The notes under the pieces are model-generated. The model was given only the letters and a program-made list of their open reading frames with translations. It ran no database searches and was not told where the DNA came from. A DNA stretch of 64,000 nt from AWTP1-13 sp035550075 (GTDB lineage: Bacteria; Pseudomonadota; Alphaproteobacteria; Rhizobiales; Hyphomicrobiaceae). Below are positions 16,049 to 24,585 of this stretch, piece by piece. Position 1 is the first letter of the stretch. Each line of letters starts with the position of its first letter. The position numbers and the translations under genes were made by a program. The stretch is taken from NCBI GenBank assembly GCA_035550075.1, contig DASZQG010000049.1, positions 8,138-72,137 on the forward strand, written 5' to 3'.

Positions 16049-17464
16049 TCACACATACTGCCCGCCATTAGCCGTTGAGCCGGCTCCGCTGCCGGGGAAA
16101 TAGGTTGCCCCGCCGCCGGCGGTGTAGATCACGCCATTGCTGTCGACGGTGTAGCGCGTGCCGGTGGCGCTGCCGGTGAACGTCATGCCGTTGGCGCGGA
16201 AGAGACCGAGTGAATCCGCGCGTACAAAAGCGGTGGAGAATGCCGGCGTGCCGGTGAGGGTGACTGAGATGCCGAAAGTGCGGATCATGCCGTGCGCAGC
16301 GGCATACTGGTGCGAGACGCCGCCGCCGCTGATCTTGTAGGGGCCGATCGCCGTGACGAGGCCGCCGGCATCCTGCACCCGGACGTGGTCGCCGGTGTGT
16401 GCCGCGAACTCGATGTTCTGGAAATCGACCCGCGCCGCCGTGACCAGCAGGCCGTGGCGGGTGCCGCCCGAGGTGGTGAGCTTGAGGCCGTCCAGCCGCC
16501 ACAAGCCCTCGGTCTTGGTGGCGCTGAGGATCGCGGTGCCGGCGGAAATCGAGAGAACCACGTTGGCGGGCGTGGTTGGATCCCCGCGCAGGATGACCGT
16601 GCCGGCGCCGCTGAGCGACTTGAGCGTGAGGTTCTCGGTCCAGGTGCCGTTGGCGATCTGGATGGTGGCGTCGTAGATGCCGAGGTCAAGTCCGCCGACA
16701 GTGTCGATGGCCTTCTGGATGGTGAGGAAGGCGCCGCCGGCGCTGTTGGTGAGGCCGTCGTTGCTGTCGCTGCCGTCGGCGCGCACGTAGTAGGTGCGTG
16801 CGGCGGTGAGCAGCTCGCGCCGCGGCGTGAACGGAAAGCTTGCCACGCCGGTGCTGCGATCGATGGTGATGGCGTCCTTCCACGCCGAGCCGTCGGGGCT
16901 GACCTTGACGTGGAAATTGTCGTCGCCCGCCGTGCCCATTTCGGCGCGTCCGGAGAAGCCGGTCTGAAACAGCAGGCTGGCGGTGTCGCCGGCGGCGTTC
17001 TTGTTGATCTTGTGCTGATGCCCGCTGCCGGCGTGGGTGAAGAGCGAGGCGTCGCTGGCAACCGCCAGCCGGTTGGTGGTGTCGGCCGTGGTGCTGACGC
17101 CCCAGATCGAGGCGCCGGTGGGGCTGCCGGCAGCCTCGCCCCAGGCGCTGCCGTCCCAGGCATAGAGCGCATCCTCATCCGCGACCCAGGCCGTCCAGCC
17201 CTCGTTGGGTGCGTAGAACATCCAGGCGCCGTCCTGGTACGCGGCGATTTCGCCATCGTGTCCGGCCCAGGCGCCGGTGGCGCCAGTGGCGACGATGTAG
17301 CGGGCGCCCTCGGCCGGGCTGCCGGGCGGAGCGCTCAGGTCCTTGTCGACCACGGCGAGCTGCACAAGGGCATCGAGCGCGCGCAGCGCTTCGTTATGGG
17401 TGACATGCTTCTGGGCCTGTGCGGCCATGATGTAGGGGAGGTCGAGGTTTGCAGTGGTATCCAT
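16049..17464 (-). CDS. DUF2793 / beta-helix phage- or GTA-type fibre or spike protein
   Basis: This is a 471-residue protein. The N-terminal 110 residues match DUF2793: LDLPYIMAAQAQKHVTHNEAL, then ARYIVATGATGAWAGHDGEI. This domain is found in prophage and gene-transfer-agent loci of alphaproteobacteria. A middle segment follows (DDNFHVKVSPDGSAW, as in tail and spike proteins). Repetitive Thr/Gly/Asn-rich strands from about residue 220 (RADGSDSNDGLTN, FLTIQKAID) suggest a right-handed parallel beta-helix ending in a Gly/Ser-rich tip. No other phage gene lies nearby, so this is an orphan, perhaps an off-cluster GTA head-spike gene or a remnant. Confidence 0.82.
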   Translation of the reverse strand: MDTTANLDLPYIMAAQAQKHVTHNEALRALDALVQLAVVDKDLSAPPGSPAEGARYIVATGATGAWAGHDGEIAAYQDGAWMFYAPNEGWTAWVADEDALYAWDGSAWGEAAGSPTGASIWGVSTTADTTNRLAVASDASLFTHAGSGHQHKINKNAAGDTASLLFQTGFSGRAEMGTAGDDNFHVKVSPDGSAWKDAITIDRSTGVASFPFTPRRELLTAARTYYVRADGSDSNDGLTNSAGGAFLTIQKAIDTVGGLDLGIYDATIQIANGTWTENLTLKSLSGAGTVILRGDPTTPANVVLSISAGTAILSATKTEGLWRLDGLKLTTSGGTRHGLLVTAARVDFQNIEFAAHTGDHVRVQDAGGLVTAIGPYKISGGGVSHQYAAAHGMIRTFGISVTLTGTPAFSTAFVRADSLGLFRANGMTFTGSATGTRYTVDSNGVIYTAGGGATYFPGSGAGSTANGGQYV

Positions 17465-17570
17465 GGGTCAGGCAGGCCTTCGGTGGTGATCGCCAGCCGA
17501 ATTGTCCCATGTGCGCAGGGGGGCGGGGATAAGTGCCGCCGCAGTGCGGGTGGTTAAGGCCGCGCGCGAC

Positions 17571-19433
17571 CTAGGCGTGCACCCCGAGCGCGCCCTGCAG
17601 AGCCCCCAGGACGGCGACGGCATCGCAGCCCGCATGCAGGAAGCCCTCGACGCCGGCGGCCTCCAGCGCCTTCTGCTGGGCCTTGGGGAGGCCTGCGACC
17701 AGGACCTGGGCAGCGCCGGCCGCCTTCAGGACGCCGGCCGTGGATTCACCAAGTTCCTCGTAAACCTTGTCGGAGGAGCAGAGGCAGGCAACCGGCGTGC
17801 CGGCCTTGGCGAAGGCGGCTCCGACCTCGACCGAGCTGTGCAGGGCCTCGCCGCCCGTGGCCTCGATCCCGCCGGCGGCCAGGAAGTTCCGCGCCCACAG
17901 CGCGCGCGCCGAATGGTCGGCCGGCTCTCCCAGCGTCGCCAGGAATACCCGCGGACGCTGGCCGGCTTTTGCGGCGTGCGCATCGGCGGCATCACGCAGG
18001 CGCTCGAACGGCTCGGCGAGGCGGCGCGCAACCAGTGGCTCGACCTTCGCCCCGGCGACGACGATCGGTTCGCTCGGAGGATGGGGAGAAACCTTGACGC
18101 CGTCATCGGCCAGCAGCGGGAACGCGGACACGCCGGTCATTTCCAGTTGCAGCGTGTCGATGGCGCGCGATCGGACCCGCGCGACTTCGGCGATCTGCGC
18201 CTGTACGAAGCCGGTCTCGAGCGCGCGCGCCAGCCCGCCGCGAGATTCGATCTCCTGGAACGCCGACCAGGCCTGTGCGGCAAGGTCGGCCGTGAGCTTC
18301 TCGACGAACCAGGAACCATAGGCGGGATCGCCGACGCGCCCGAGGGTGCTTTCCGCTTGCAGGACGTGATGGGTATTGCGCGCAACCCGCCGCGCGAACG
18401 CATCCGGCCGGCCGATTGCGTCGGTGAAAGGCAGCACGGTGATGGCGTCGGCGCCACCGAATGCGGCGCCCGCGCAGGCGGCGGTGGCACGCAGCATGTT
18501 CACCCACGGATCGCGGCGCGCCAGCATGCGCCGGGAGGTGGAGGCGGTGATGTGGATATGTGGCGCGGCCCCGCCGGCACCGCACGCCTCCAGCACGTGC
18601 GCGGCAAGCCGGCGCGCGGCGCGCAGCTTGGCCATGGTGAGGAACAGGTCGGCGTCGGCGGCGAGGGCCAGCGCAATCTTGGGCGCGGCGGCGTCCGGCG
18701 CGACCCCTTCCGCCTCGCAGGCGCGGAGATAGGCCACCAGCGTCGCCAGCAGAGCGGCGAGCTCCTGCGCCTCGCTTGCGCCGGCTTCGTGATAGGGCCG
18801 TCCGTCCGCGAGCAGGATGCGGACGCTTGGCATGGACATGCCGTCGCGAACGAAGCGGGCAGCGATCCGGCACGCGTGCTCGGCAGGGTAGTAGAGGGTG
18901 CCGGTGGCGGCCAGCGTGCCGAGCGGATCGAGGTTGAAGGCGCCGCGGCGTGCGGCCTCGCTGATGCCGGCATCGTGCCAGATCTCGATCAGGCTGCCAG
19001 CGGCGTCGAGGGTGTTCTCGCGGGCGTCGAGCGCCACCGCGACAGACTCGAGCGGCACGCCGGCAAGCGCGGTTGCGAGCGCCTCGGCGCTGTAGCCGAG
19101 CCCGAACTGGCCGGGCGCGGTGATTTGCAAGAGAAGGGAGGTGACGCCGCCGGCGATGTCCTCGCGGATGGCGGCGTTGACCTTTCTGGCGTCCGGCTCG
19201 GCGTGGCGTTGGCGGATGTCCCAGCCGCCGGGGGCTGCACGCAAAACAGGGGCGGTGCCCGCGATCTCATCGGCGCGGGTGTATAGCGGCTGCACGTCGA
19301 GCCCGCCCGGCAGATGCGACACCAGCCGGTCCTCGAAGCGGGCGCGCTTGAGCACCTTGGCGACTAGCTCCAGCCAGGCCTCGCGGGTCGGCGCCTGGAA
19401 CTCGCTGGCGAGCGGCTCACTCGGATCAGACAT
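17571..19433 (-). CDS. mutA: Methylmalonyl-CoA mutase small (beta) subunit
   Basis: This is a 620-residue protein of the mutase TIM-barrel family (QITAPGQFGLGYSAEAL, FNLDPLGTLAATG, HIHITASTSRRMLARRDPWVNMLRAT split across the barrel). The C-terminal flavodoxin-like part (VFLATLGEPADHSARAL) lacks the DxHxxG cobalamin-binding motif. That identifies the non-catalytic small subunit MutA, which pairs with MutB to convert methylmalonyl-CoA to succinyl-CoA. mutB, normally next to mutA, is absent here: the downstream gene is a DUF2793 protein and the upstream gene is divergent. The chaperone gene meaB lies 8 kb away. Confidence 0.92.
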   Translation of the reverse strand: MSDPSEPLASEFQAPTREAWLELVAKVLKRARFEDRLVSHLPGGLDVQPLYTRADEIAGTAPVLRAAPGGWDIRQRHAEPDARKVNAAIREDIAGGVTSLLLQITAPGQFGLGYSAEALATALAGVPLESVAVALDARENTLDAAGSLIEIWHDAGISEAARRGAFNLDPLGTLAATGTLYYPAEHACRIAARFVRDGMSMPSVRILLADGRPYHEAGASEAQELAALLATLVAYLRACEAEGVAPDAAAPKIALALAADADLFLTMAKLRAARRLAAHVLEACGAGGAAPHIHITASTSRRMLARRDPWVNMLRATAACAGAAFGGADAITVLPFTDAIGRPDAFARRVARNTHHVLQAESTLGRVGDPAYGSWFVEKLTADLAAQAWSAFQEIESRGGLARALETGFVQAQIAEVARVRSRAIDTLQLEMTGVSAFPLLADDGVKVSPHPPSEPIVVAGAKVEPLVARRLAEPFERLRDAADAHAAKAGQRPRVFLATLGEPADHSARALWARNFLAAGGIEATGGEALHSSVEVGAAFAKAGTPVACLCSSDKVYEELGESTAGVLKAAGAAQVLVAGLPKAQQKALEAAGVEGFLHAGCDAVAVLGALQGALGVHA

Positions 19434-19650
19434 CGTTCAACTCGCGTCCAGCACCGCGATGCGCCGCGGTCGTCATCCCATTCCTAGACCATCCATGGCT
19501 GTTGCCAACGCCGATTTTGGCCGCGCCGCGCGGGTTCCAGCTCCAGGCATGGACATGCAACCATCCATTGCCAAGATGCGGTCATCATGCAATCAGGGCG
19601 GAACGGCATGATTGGCGAGTCGCGCGCCCCGCGCGGCGGAGGAGCAATTC

Positions 19651-21123
19651 ATGGTGAGCAGCGCAAACCTGCTGCAGCAAGGCAAGATCTTTCTCGGCCA
19701 GAGTATCGAGCCGGAATGCCTGGAGCTCAAACTCGCCAACCGGCACGGGCTGATCACCGGCGCCACCGGCACCGGCAAGACGGTGAGCCTGCAGGTGCTG
19801 GCGGAGGGATTTTCCGCCGCCGGCGTGCCGGTGTTCGCGGCCGACATCAAGGGTGACCTGTCCGGCGTCTCGGAGAGCGGCACCCAGAAGGAGGGTCTCG
19901 TCAAGCGCGCCAAGGAGATCGGGCTCGAGGACTGGTCCAATACCGCGTTCCCGGCGATCTTCTGGGACCTGTTCGGCGAGCAGGGCCATCCCATCCGCGC
20001 CACCGTGCAGGACATGGGGCCGCTGCTGCTGTCGCGTCTGCTGGAGTTGAACGAGACGCAGGAGGGTGTGCTCAACATCATGTTTCGCGTGGCGGCGGAC
20101 GAGAGCCTGCCGCTGCTCGACCTGAAGGACCTGCGCGCCATGGCCAACGACATCGGCCAGCGCGGCAAGGACCTGATGACGAAGTACGGCAATGCGTCTG
20201 CCATTTCGGTGGGCGCCATCCAGCGCCGCCTGCTGGTGCTGGAGGAGCAGGGCGCCAACGGCTTCTTCGGCGAGCCGTCGCTCGACATCCGGGACTTCAC
20301 GCGAACGGCGCCGGATGGCCGCGGCTTCATCAACATTCTCGCCGCCGACAAGCTGATGAAGACGCCGCGCCTCTATGCCACGTTCCTGCTGTGGCTGCTG
20401 GCACGGCTGTTCGACACGCTGCCCGAGGTGGGTGACCCGGAGAAGCCGAAGCTGGTGTTCTTCTTCGACGAGGCGCACCTGCTGTTCTCCGAGGCGCCGA
20501 AGGCACTGCTGGAACAGGTGGAGCGGGTGACGCGCCTGATCCGCTCGAAGGGCGTCGGCGTCTACTACGTGACCCAGAACCCGCGCGACGTGCCCAACAC
20601 CGTCTCCGCCCAGCTCGGCAACCGCGTGCAGCATGCCCTGCGCGCCTTCACGCCGATAGAGCAGAAGGGCATTCGCGCCGCGGCGGAAACCTTTCGCCCC
20701 AACCCGAAGCTCGACCTGGAGCGCGTGATCCAGGAGCTGAAGGTGGGCGAGGCGCTGGTGTCGATGCTGCATGGCGGCGGCGAGCCGTCGATGGTCCAGC
20801 GCACGCTGGTGCGGCCGCCATCGGGCCGAATCGGCCCCGTGACGCCGCAGGAGCGCAAGGCGCGCGTCGAGTCGAGCCCGGTCTACGGCAAGTACGAGGA
20901 GGCGGTGGATCGCGAGTCGGCCTACGAGCTGCTGCAGAAGCGGACGGCGGCCAGCGCGGCGGAGGCGGATTCGGGTGGCGGCTGGGGCAGCATCCTGATG
21001 GGGGGCGGCACCGGGCGGCGGCAAGGTTACGGGGAGACGTTCACGAAGGCGATCATGCGGTCGGTTGCGAGCAGCGTCGGCCGGGCTATCGTGGGAGCGA
21101 TCTTGGGCGGGCGCAGGCGCTAG
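19651..21123 (+). CDS. HerA-like DUF853 ATPase (YjgR type)
   Basis: This is a 490-residue protein. Walker A is GATGTGKT (37-44), and Walker B has FFFDEAH with Asp273-Glu274. The DUF853 hallmarks FAADIKGDLSGV, YYVTQNPRDVPNTVSAQLGNR (split) and HALRAFTP are present. It belongs to the FtsK/HerA AAA-like group; cellular role unknown. The C-terminal tail, QGYGETFTKAIMRSVASSVG then R/G-rich residues, is the usual end of the family. The start at 19651 has GGAGGAG 8 nt upstream. A 67-codon gene encoding a second copy of the tail follows 17 nt later. Confidence 0.93.
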   Translation: MVSSANLLQQGKIFLGQSIEPECLELKLANRHGLITGATGTGKTVSLQVLAEGFSAAGVPVFAADIKGDLSGVSESGTQKEGLVKRAKEIGLEDWSNTAFPAIFWDLFGEQGHPIRATVQDMGPLLLSRLLELNETQEGVLNIMFRVAADESLPLLDLKDLRAMANDIGQRGKDLMTKYGNASAISVGAIQRRLLVLEEQGANGFFGEPSLDIRDFTRTAPDGRGFINILAADKLMKTPRLYATFLLWLLARLFDTLPEVGDPEKPKLVFFFDEAHLLFSEAPKALLEQVERVTRLIRSKGVGVYYVTQNPRDVPNTVSAQLGNRVQHALRAFTPIEQKGIRAAAETFRPNPKLDLERVIQELKVGEALVSMLHGGGEPSMVQRTLVRPPSGRIGPVTPQERKARVESSPVYGKYEEAVDRESAYELLQKRTAASAAEADSGGGWGSILMGGGTGRRQGYGETFTKAIMRSVASSVGRAIVGAILGGRRR

Positions 21124-21140
21124 TACCGGAAGGTTCGACG

Positions 21141-21344
21141 ATGGCCGAGAAGCCAGAGGACAAAGGGGCGATGATGCCGCTTGCAGGACAGCCAGGCGGT
21201 GCGCCGAACTACGGCCGGCCGCCGAAGCGCGGCGGCTCCCAGCGCCAGGGGATCGGCGAGACCGCGGTCAAGGCGCTGATCCGCTCGATCGCCGGGCGGC
21301 TGGGCACCATCATCGTGCGCATGATCACCGGGCGGCTGCGGTAG
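21141..21344 (+). CDS. Small protein duplicating the C-terminal tail of the DUF853 ATPase
   Basis: This is a 67-residue frame starting MAEKPEDKG. Its last 34 residues (RQGIGETAVKALIRSIAG then RLGTIIVRMITGRLR) align with the end of the preceding ATPase (RQGYGETFTKAIMRSVAS and so on), sharing the RQG-GET-KA-RS-G spacing. It sits 17 nt downstream in the same direction. It looks like a stand-alone tail module that could assemble with, or compete with, the ATPase tail. Function unknown. Confidence 0.7.
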   Translation: MAEKPEDKGAMMPLAGQPGGAPNYGRPPKRGGSQRQGIGETAVKALIRSIAGRLGTIIVRMITGRLR

Positions 21345-21412
21345 GCGCCTGTCAATTCGGTCTTGCGCCGTACAGACACAGATGCCGGGGAGGGGAGCCC
21401 GTCGACGGCGAC

Positions 21413-22114
21413 CTAACCCGCGAGCCCGAGCCGGTCCAGAATGCGGTCGGCCATGCGGGTGCAGCGCGCGCCGTCGAACGGGAATGCGTCGGTGAGGGCG
21501 GAAGCGAGCTGCTCGTCGAGCGCCTGGCGCAGCAGCCGCCGGCCGCGGTGCAGGCGGGTTTTCACCGTTGCGGGCGGCACACCGAGGAAGGCGGCGGTTT
21601 CCTCGACGCTCAGCTCCTCGATCTCGCGCAGCACGAACACCACGCGGAACGCCTCGGGCAGATCGTCGATGGCGCGCTCGATCATGCGGCGGATTTCCCG
21701 CTGGGCCGCGGCGCTCTCCGGATCGGCGCCGGCCGCTGCCATGTGCGGAAAAGGAATGACGCGCTGGGCTCCCGCATCCTCGAGGTCCAGCGCGGCCAGC
21801 TCGACGGTCGGCCGCTGCTTGCGCAGGCGGCCAAGCGCCTCGTTGAGGGTAATGCGCGTGAGCCAGGTGGCGAGGCTGGAGTCGCCGCGGAAGCCGCCGA
21901 GGTTCGCGAAGGCGTGCACGTAAGCTTCCTGCACGATGTCCTCCGCCTCGCTGTCGCTGCGCACGACAGCGCGGGCAACGCGATAGAGGCGGCGGTTGTG
22001 GCGCTGCATGATGGCGCGGAATGCGCCGCCGTCGCCCTCGCGCGCGCGCTGCACCAGCTCGGCGTCAGGGCGGGAGCTAAGGTCTGTGGTGCGAACTGCC
22101 TCTCGGGATGACAT
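21413..22114 (-). CDS. RNA polymerase sigma factor, ECF type
   Basis: The protein has about 233 residues. Sigma region 2 is visible (LVQRAREGDGGAFRAIMQRH, then AEDIVQEAYVHAFANL and WLTRITLNEAL). Region 4 follows (DLPEAFRVVFVLREIEELS, then PPATVKTRLHRGRRLL). It directs RNA polymerase to stress-type promoters. The ATG at 22114 is preferred to an upstream TTG at 22150. No anti-sigma gene is adjacent. The ~30-residue extension after region 4 (CTRMADRILDRLGLAG) is longer than in minimal ECF factors. It follows folE by 36 nt on the same strand. Confidence 0.92.
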   Translation of the reverse strand: MSSREAVRTTDLSSRPDAELVQRAREGDGGAFRAIMQRHNRRLYRVARAVVRSDSEAEDIVQEAYVHAFANLGGFRGDSSLATWLTRITLNEALGRLRKQRPTVELAALDLEDAGAQRVIPFPHMAAAGADPESAAAQREIRRMIERAIDDLPEAFRVVFVLREIEELSVEETAAFLGVPPATVKTRLHRGRRLLRQALDEQLASALTDAFPFDGARCTRMADRILDRLGLAG

Positions 22115-22150
22115 GGGCGAAACCCTTTCACGGTTCGAGGCTGGGGGCAA

Positions 22151-22831
22151 TCACGTGTCACAAAAGGCTGCCGATAGGCCCGGCGCGGCCCCGGCTGAGT
22201 TGATGGCAGCAAGGAATTTCTGCTGGGTCGCCGGCTCGTCGCGGAACGCGCCCAGCAAACGGGTCGTCACCATGGTGGAAGCGTGCTGCCGCACGCCGCG
22301 GGTCGACATGCAGCCGTGCCGGCCTTCCACGATGACGCCCACGCCGCGCGGGGTCAGCGCGCGCTGGAGCGCGTCGGCGATTTCGGCGGTCATCTTCTCC
22401 TGGACCTGCAGCCGCCGCGAGAAGGCTTCGACCAGGCGCGCCAGCTTGGAAATGCCAACCACTCTGCCGCGCGGGAGGTAGCCGATGTGGACGCGGCCCG
22501 CGATCGGCGCCATGTGGTGCTCGCAGTGGGAAACGAAACAGATGTCGCGCAGGACGACAATGTCGTCGTAGCCCGCCACCTCTTCGAAGGTGCGCGCGAG
22601 CGCTGCGGCGGGATCCTGGCCGTAGCCCGCGAACCAATCCTCATAGGCGCGCACCACGCGCGCAGGCGTGTCGCGCAGGCCTTCGCGGGTGGGGTCGTCG
22701 CCGGCCCAGCGAATGAGCGTGTTCACCGCGCGCTCCGCTTCCGCTCGCGAGGGCCGTGAATCATGTGCATTGAGCCGGGAGATTGCGGGGGTGGGCGCGA
22801 TCCGATCCTTGACCTGGAGGTGCGTCGTCAT
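22151..22831 (-). CDS. folE: GTP cyclohydrolase I
   Basis: The protein has 226 residues and catalyses GTP to 7,8-dihydroneopterin triphosphate, the first step of folate (and queuosine or pterin) synthesis. Zinc and catalytic motifs are intact: SHCEHHMAP, RLQVQEKMT and GRHGCMSTRG. The N-terminal 40 residues are variable, as usual. The ATG at 22831 was chosen because family similarity only begins after it, although the frame stays open to 22942. It is transcribed away from the Rieske-FAD gene. Confidence 0.97.
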   Translation of the reverse strand: MTTHLQVKDRIAPTPAISRLNAHDSRPSRAEAERAVNTLIRWAGDDPTREGLRDTPARVVRAYEDWFAGYGQDPAAALARTFEEVAGYDDIVVLRDICFVSHCEHHMAPIAGRVHIGYLPRGRVVGISKLARLVEAFSRRLQVQEKMTAEIADALQRALTPRGVGVIVEGRHGCMSTRGVRQHASTMVTTRLLGAFRDEPATQQKFLAAINSAGAAPGLSAAFCDT

Positions 22832-23026
22832 ACTGTTGAATCTTTCTTTTTTCAGGCATTTCGCGAGGCATAGGCGTTGCGGCCAGCCCTTGGATACCCG
22901 GCGCGCAAAAAGGTTCCCGGGCGAGCACGGGGATTTGCGCAAGGTGCAGGAACGTTTTACGGATTCTGACGTCTGATGGCTGGGTCGGTGCGGCCTGAAC
23001 TTGCGACGTGCAAGGGGAGAACAGCC

Positions 23027-24565
23027 ATGGGTTCAGATCAAGCGAATGCCACGGGGCCCGACCTGACGGCGGGCGTTGCCCTCGAGGTGATCCCTGACGG
23101 CGGCATGCTGGCGGGACATGTCGGCGAGGAGGCGGTGCTGCTCGCGCGGCGGGGTGATGAAATCTTCGCCGTGGGCGCCACCTGCACCCATTACGGCGGT
23201 CCGCTGGCCGAGGGGCTGTTGGAGAGCGACACGGTGCGCTGCCCCTGGCACCACGCCTGCTTCAGCCTGCGCACCGGCGAAGCGCTGCATGCCCCGGCCT
23301 TCGCACCGCTGCCGTGCTGGCGCGTCGAGCAGCGGGACGGAAAGATTATCGTGCGGGAGAAAGCGCCGCAGAAGAGGCGGGCGCCGGTGCCGGCCGCAGG
23401 CGGGCCGGAGCGGATTGTGATCGTCGGCGGTGGGGCGGCGGGCTTCGCGGCGGCCGACACGCTGCGCAAGGAAGGTTACCAGGGCAGCCTGGTGATGCTG
23501 AGCGAGGATGCCGCCGCGCCGGTGGACCGCCCGAACCTGTCCAAGGACTATCTCGCAGGCACCGCGCCGGAAGACTGGGTGCCGCTGCGCCCTGCCAGCT
23601 ACTACACGGAGAACGGCATCGACCTGCGGCTTGGCGCGAACGTTGCGGCGATCAACCCGCGCGCCCGCGAGGTGACGCTCGGCAGCGGCGCGACGCTCGA
23701 GTACGACCGCCTGCTGCTGGCGACCGGGGCCGAGCCGGTGAAGCTTTTGATCCCCGGGGCCGACCAGCCGAACGTGCGCACCCTGCGCAGCCTCGCCGAC
23801 TGCCGGGCCATCATCGAGCTGGCCAAGACCGCGCGCAGCGCGATCGTGCTGGGCGCGAGCTTCATCGGGCTGGAGGTGGCCGCATCGCTGCGCGCGCGCG
23901 GCATCGTGGTGCATGTGGTGGCACCGGAGAAGGTGCCGATGGAGCGCGCGCTGGGCCCGCAGATCGGCACCTTCGTGCGCAGGCTGCACGAGGAGCACGG
24001 CGTGATCTTTCACCTGGAGGAGCGCGGCGTCGGCATCAGCGGGATGCGCATGCGCTTGCGCAGCGGTGCCAGCCTCGAGGCTGATCTGATCGTCGCCGGC
24101 ATCGGCGTACGCCCGCGGCTGGCGCTGGCGGAGGCGGCGGGGCTGGGCATGGATCGGGGAATCGCAGTCAATCCGTACCTGGAGACGACGGCATCGGGCG
24201 TGTTCGCCGCGGGCGACGTGGCGCGCTGGCCCGATCCGCACACGGGCGAGAACATCCGCGTCGAGCATTGGGTGGTGGCGCAACGGCAGGGCCAGACCGC
24301 CGCGCGCAACATGCTGGGGCGGCGCGAGAAGTTTGCCGCCGTGCCGTTCTTCTGGAGCCAGCACTACGATGTGCCGATCAATTACGTCGGCCATGTCGAG
24401 GCCGGCGCGGAGATCGAGGTCGAGGGCGACGTGGCGGCCAAGGACTGCGTGGTGCGCTACCGGCGCAATGGGCGCGTGCTGGCGGTGGCTTCGATCTTCC
24501 GCGACCAGGAAAGCCTGCAGGCCGAGCTGGCGATGGAGCGGGAGGCAGCGTCCGCAGCGGCTTAA
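23027..24565 (+). CDS. Rieske-type ferredoxin fused to FAD-dependent pyridine nucleotide-disulfide reductase
   Basis: The protein has 512 residues. The N-terminal Rieske [2Fe-2S] domain has CTHYGGPL and CPWHHACF (ligands C-x-H and C-x-x-H). After a Pro-rich linker comes a two-dinucleotide-fold reductase: FAD motif VIVGGGAAGFAAADTL, NAD motif AIVLGASFIGLEVAASL, second FAD motif VFAAGDVARW. The architecture equals the AIFM3/AIFL group and bacterial ferredoxin reductases of aromatic oxygenases. No oxygenase is nearby, so the electron acceptor is unknown. An AGGGGAG sequence precedes the ATG at 23027. Confidence 0.93.
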   Translation: MGSDQANATGPDLTAGVALEVIPDGGMLAGHVGEEAVLLARRGDEIFAVGATCTHYGGPLAEGLLESDTVRCPWHHACFSLRTGEALHAPAFAPLPCWRVEQRDGKIIVREKAPQKRRAPVPAAGGPERIVIVGGGAAGFAAADTLRKEGYQGSLVMLSEDAAAPVDRPNLSKDYLAGTAPEDWVPLRPASYYTENGIDLRLGANVAAINPRAREVTLGSGATLEYDRLLLATGAEPVKLLIPGADQPNVRTLRSLADCRAIIELAKTARSAIVLGASFIGLEVAASLRARGIVVHVVAPEKVPMERALGPQIGTFVRRLHEEHGVIFHLEERGVGISGMRMRLRSGASLEADLIVAGIGVRPRLALAEAAGLGMDRGIAVNPYLETTASGVFAAGDVARWPDPHTGENIRVEHWVVAQRQGQTAARNMLGRREKFAAVPFFWSQHYDVPINYVGHVEAGAEIEVEGDVAAKDCVVRYRRNGRVLAVASIFRDQESLQAELAMEREAASAAA

Positions 24566-24585
24566 CCGGGGCAGGGACTGCGAGG

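Noticed and set aside
19585..21024. Minus-strand open frame opposite the DUF853 ATPase
   Set aside because: No motif or ribosome-binding site; the opposite strand has a full ATPase with Walker A and B.
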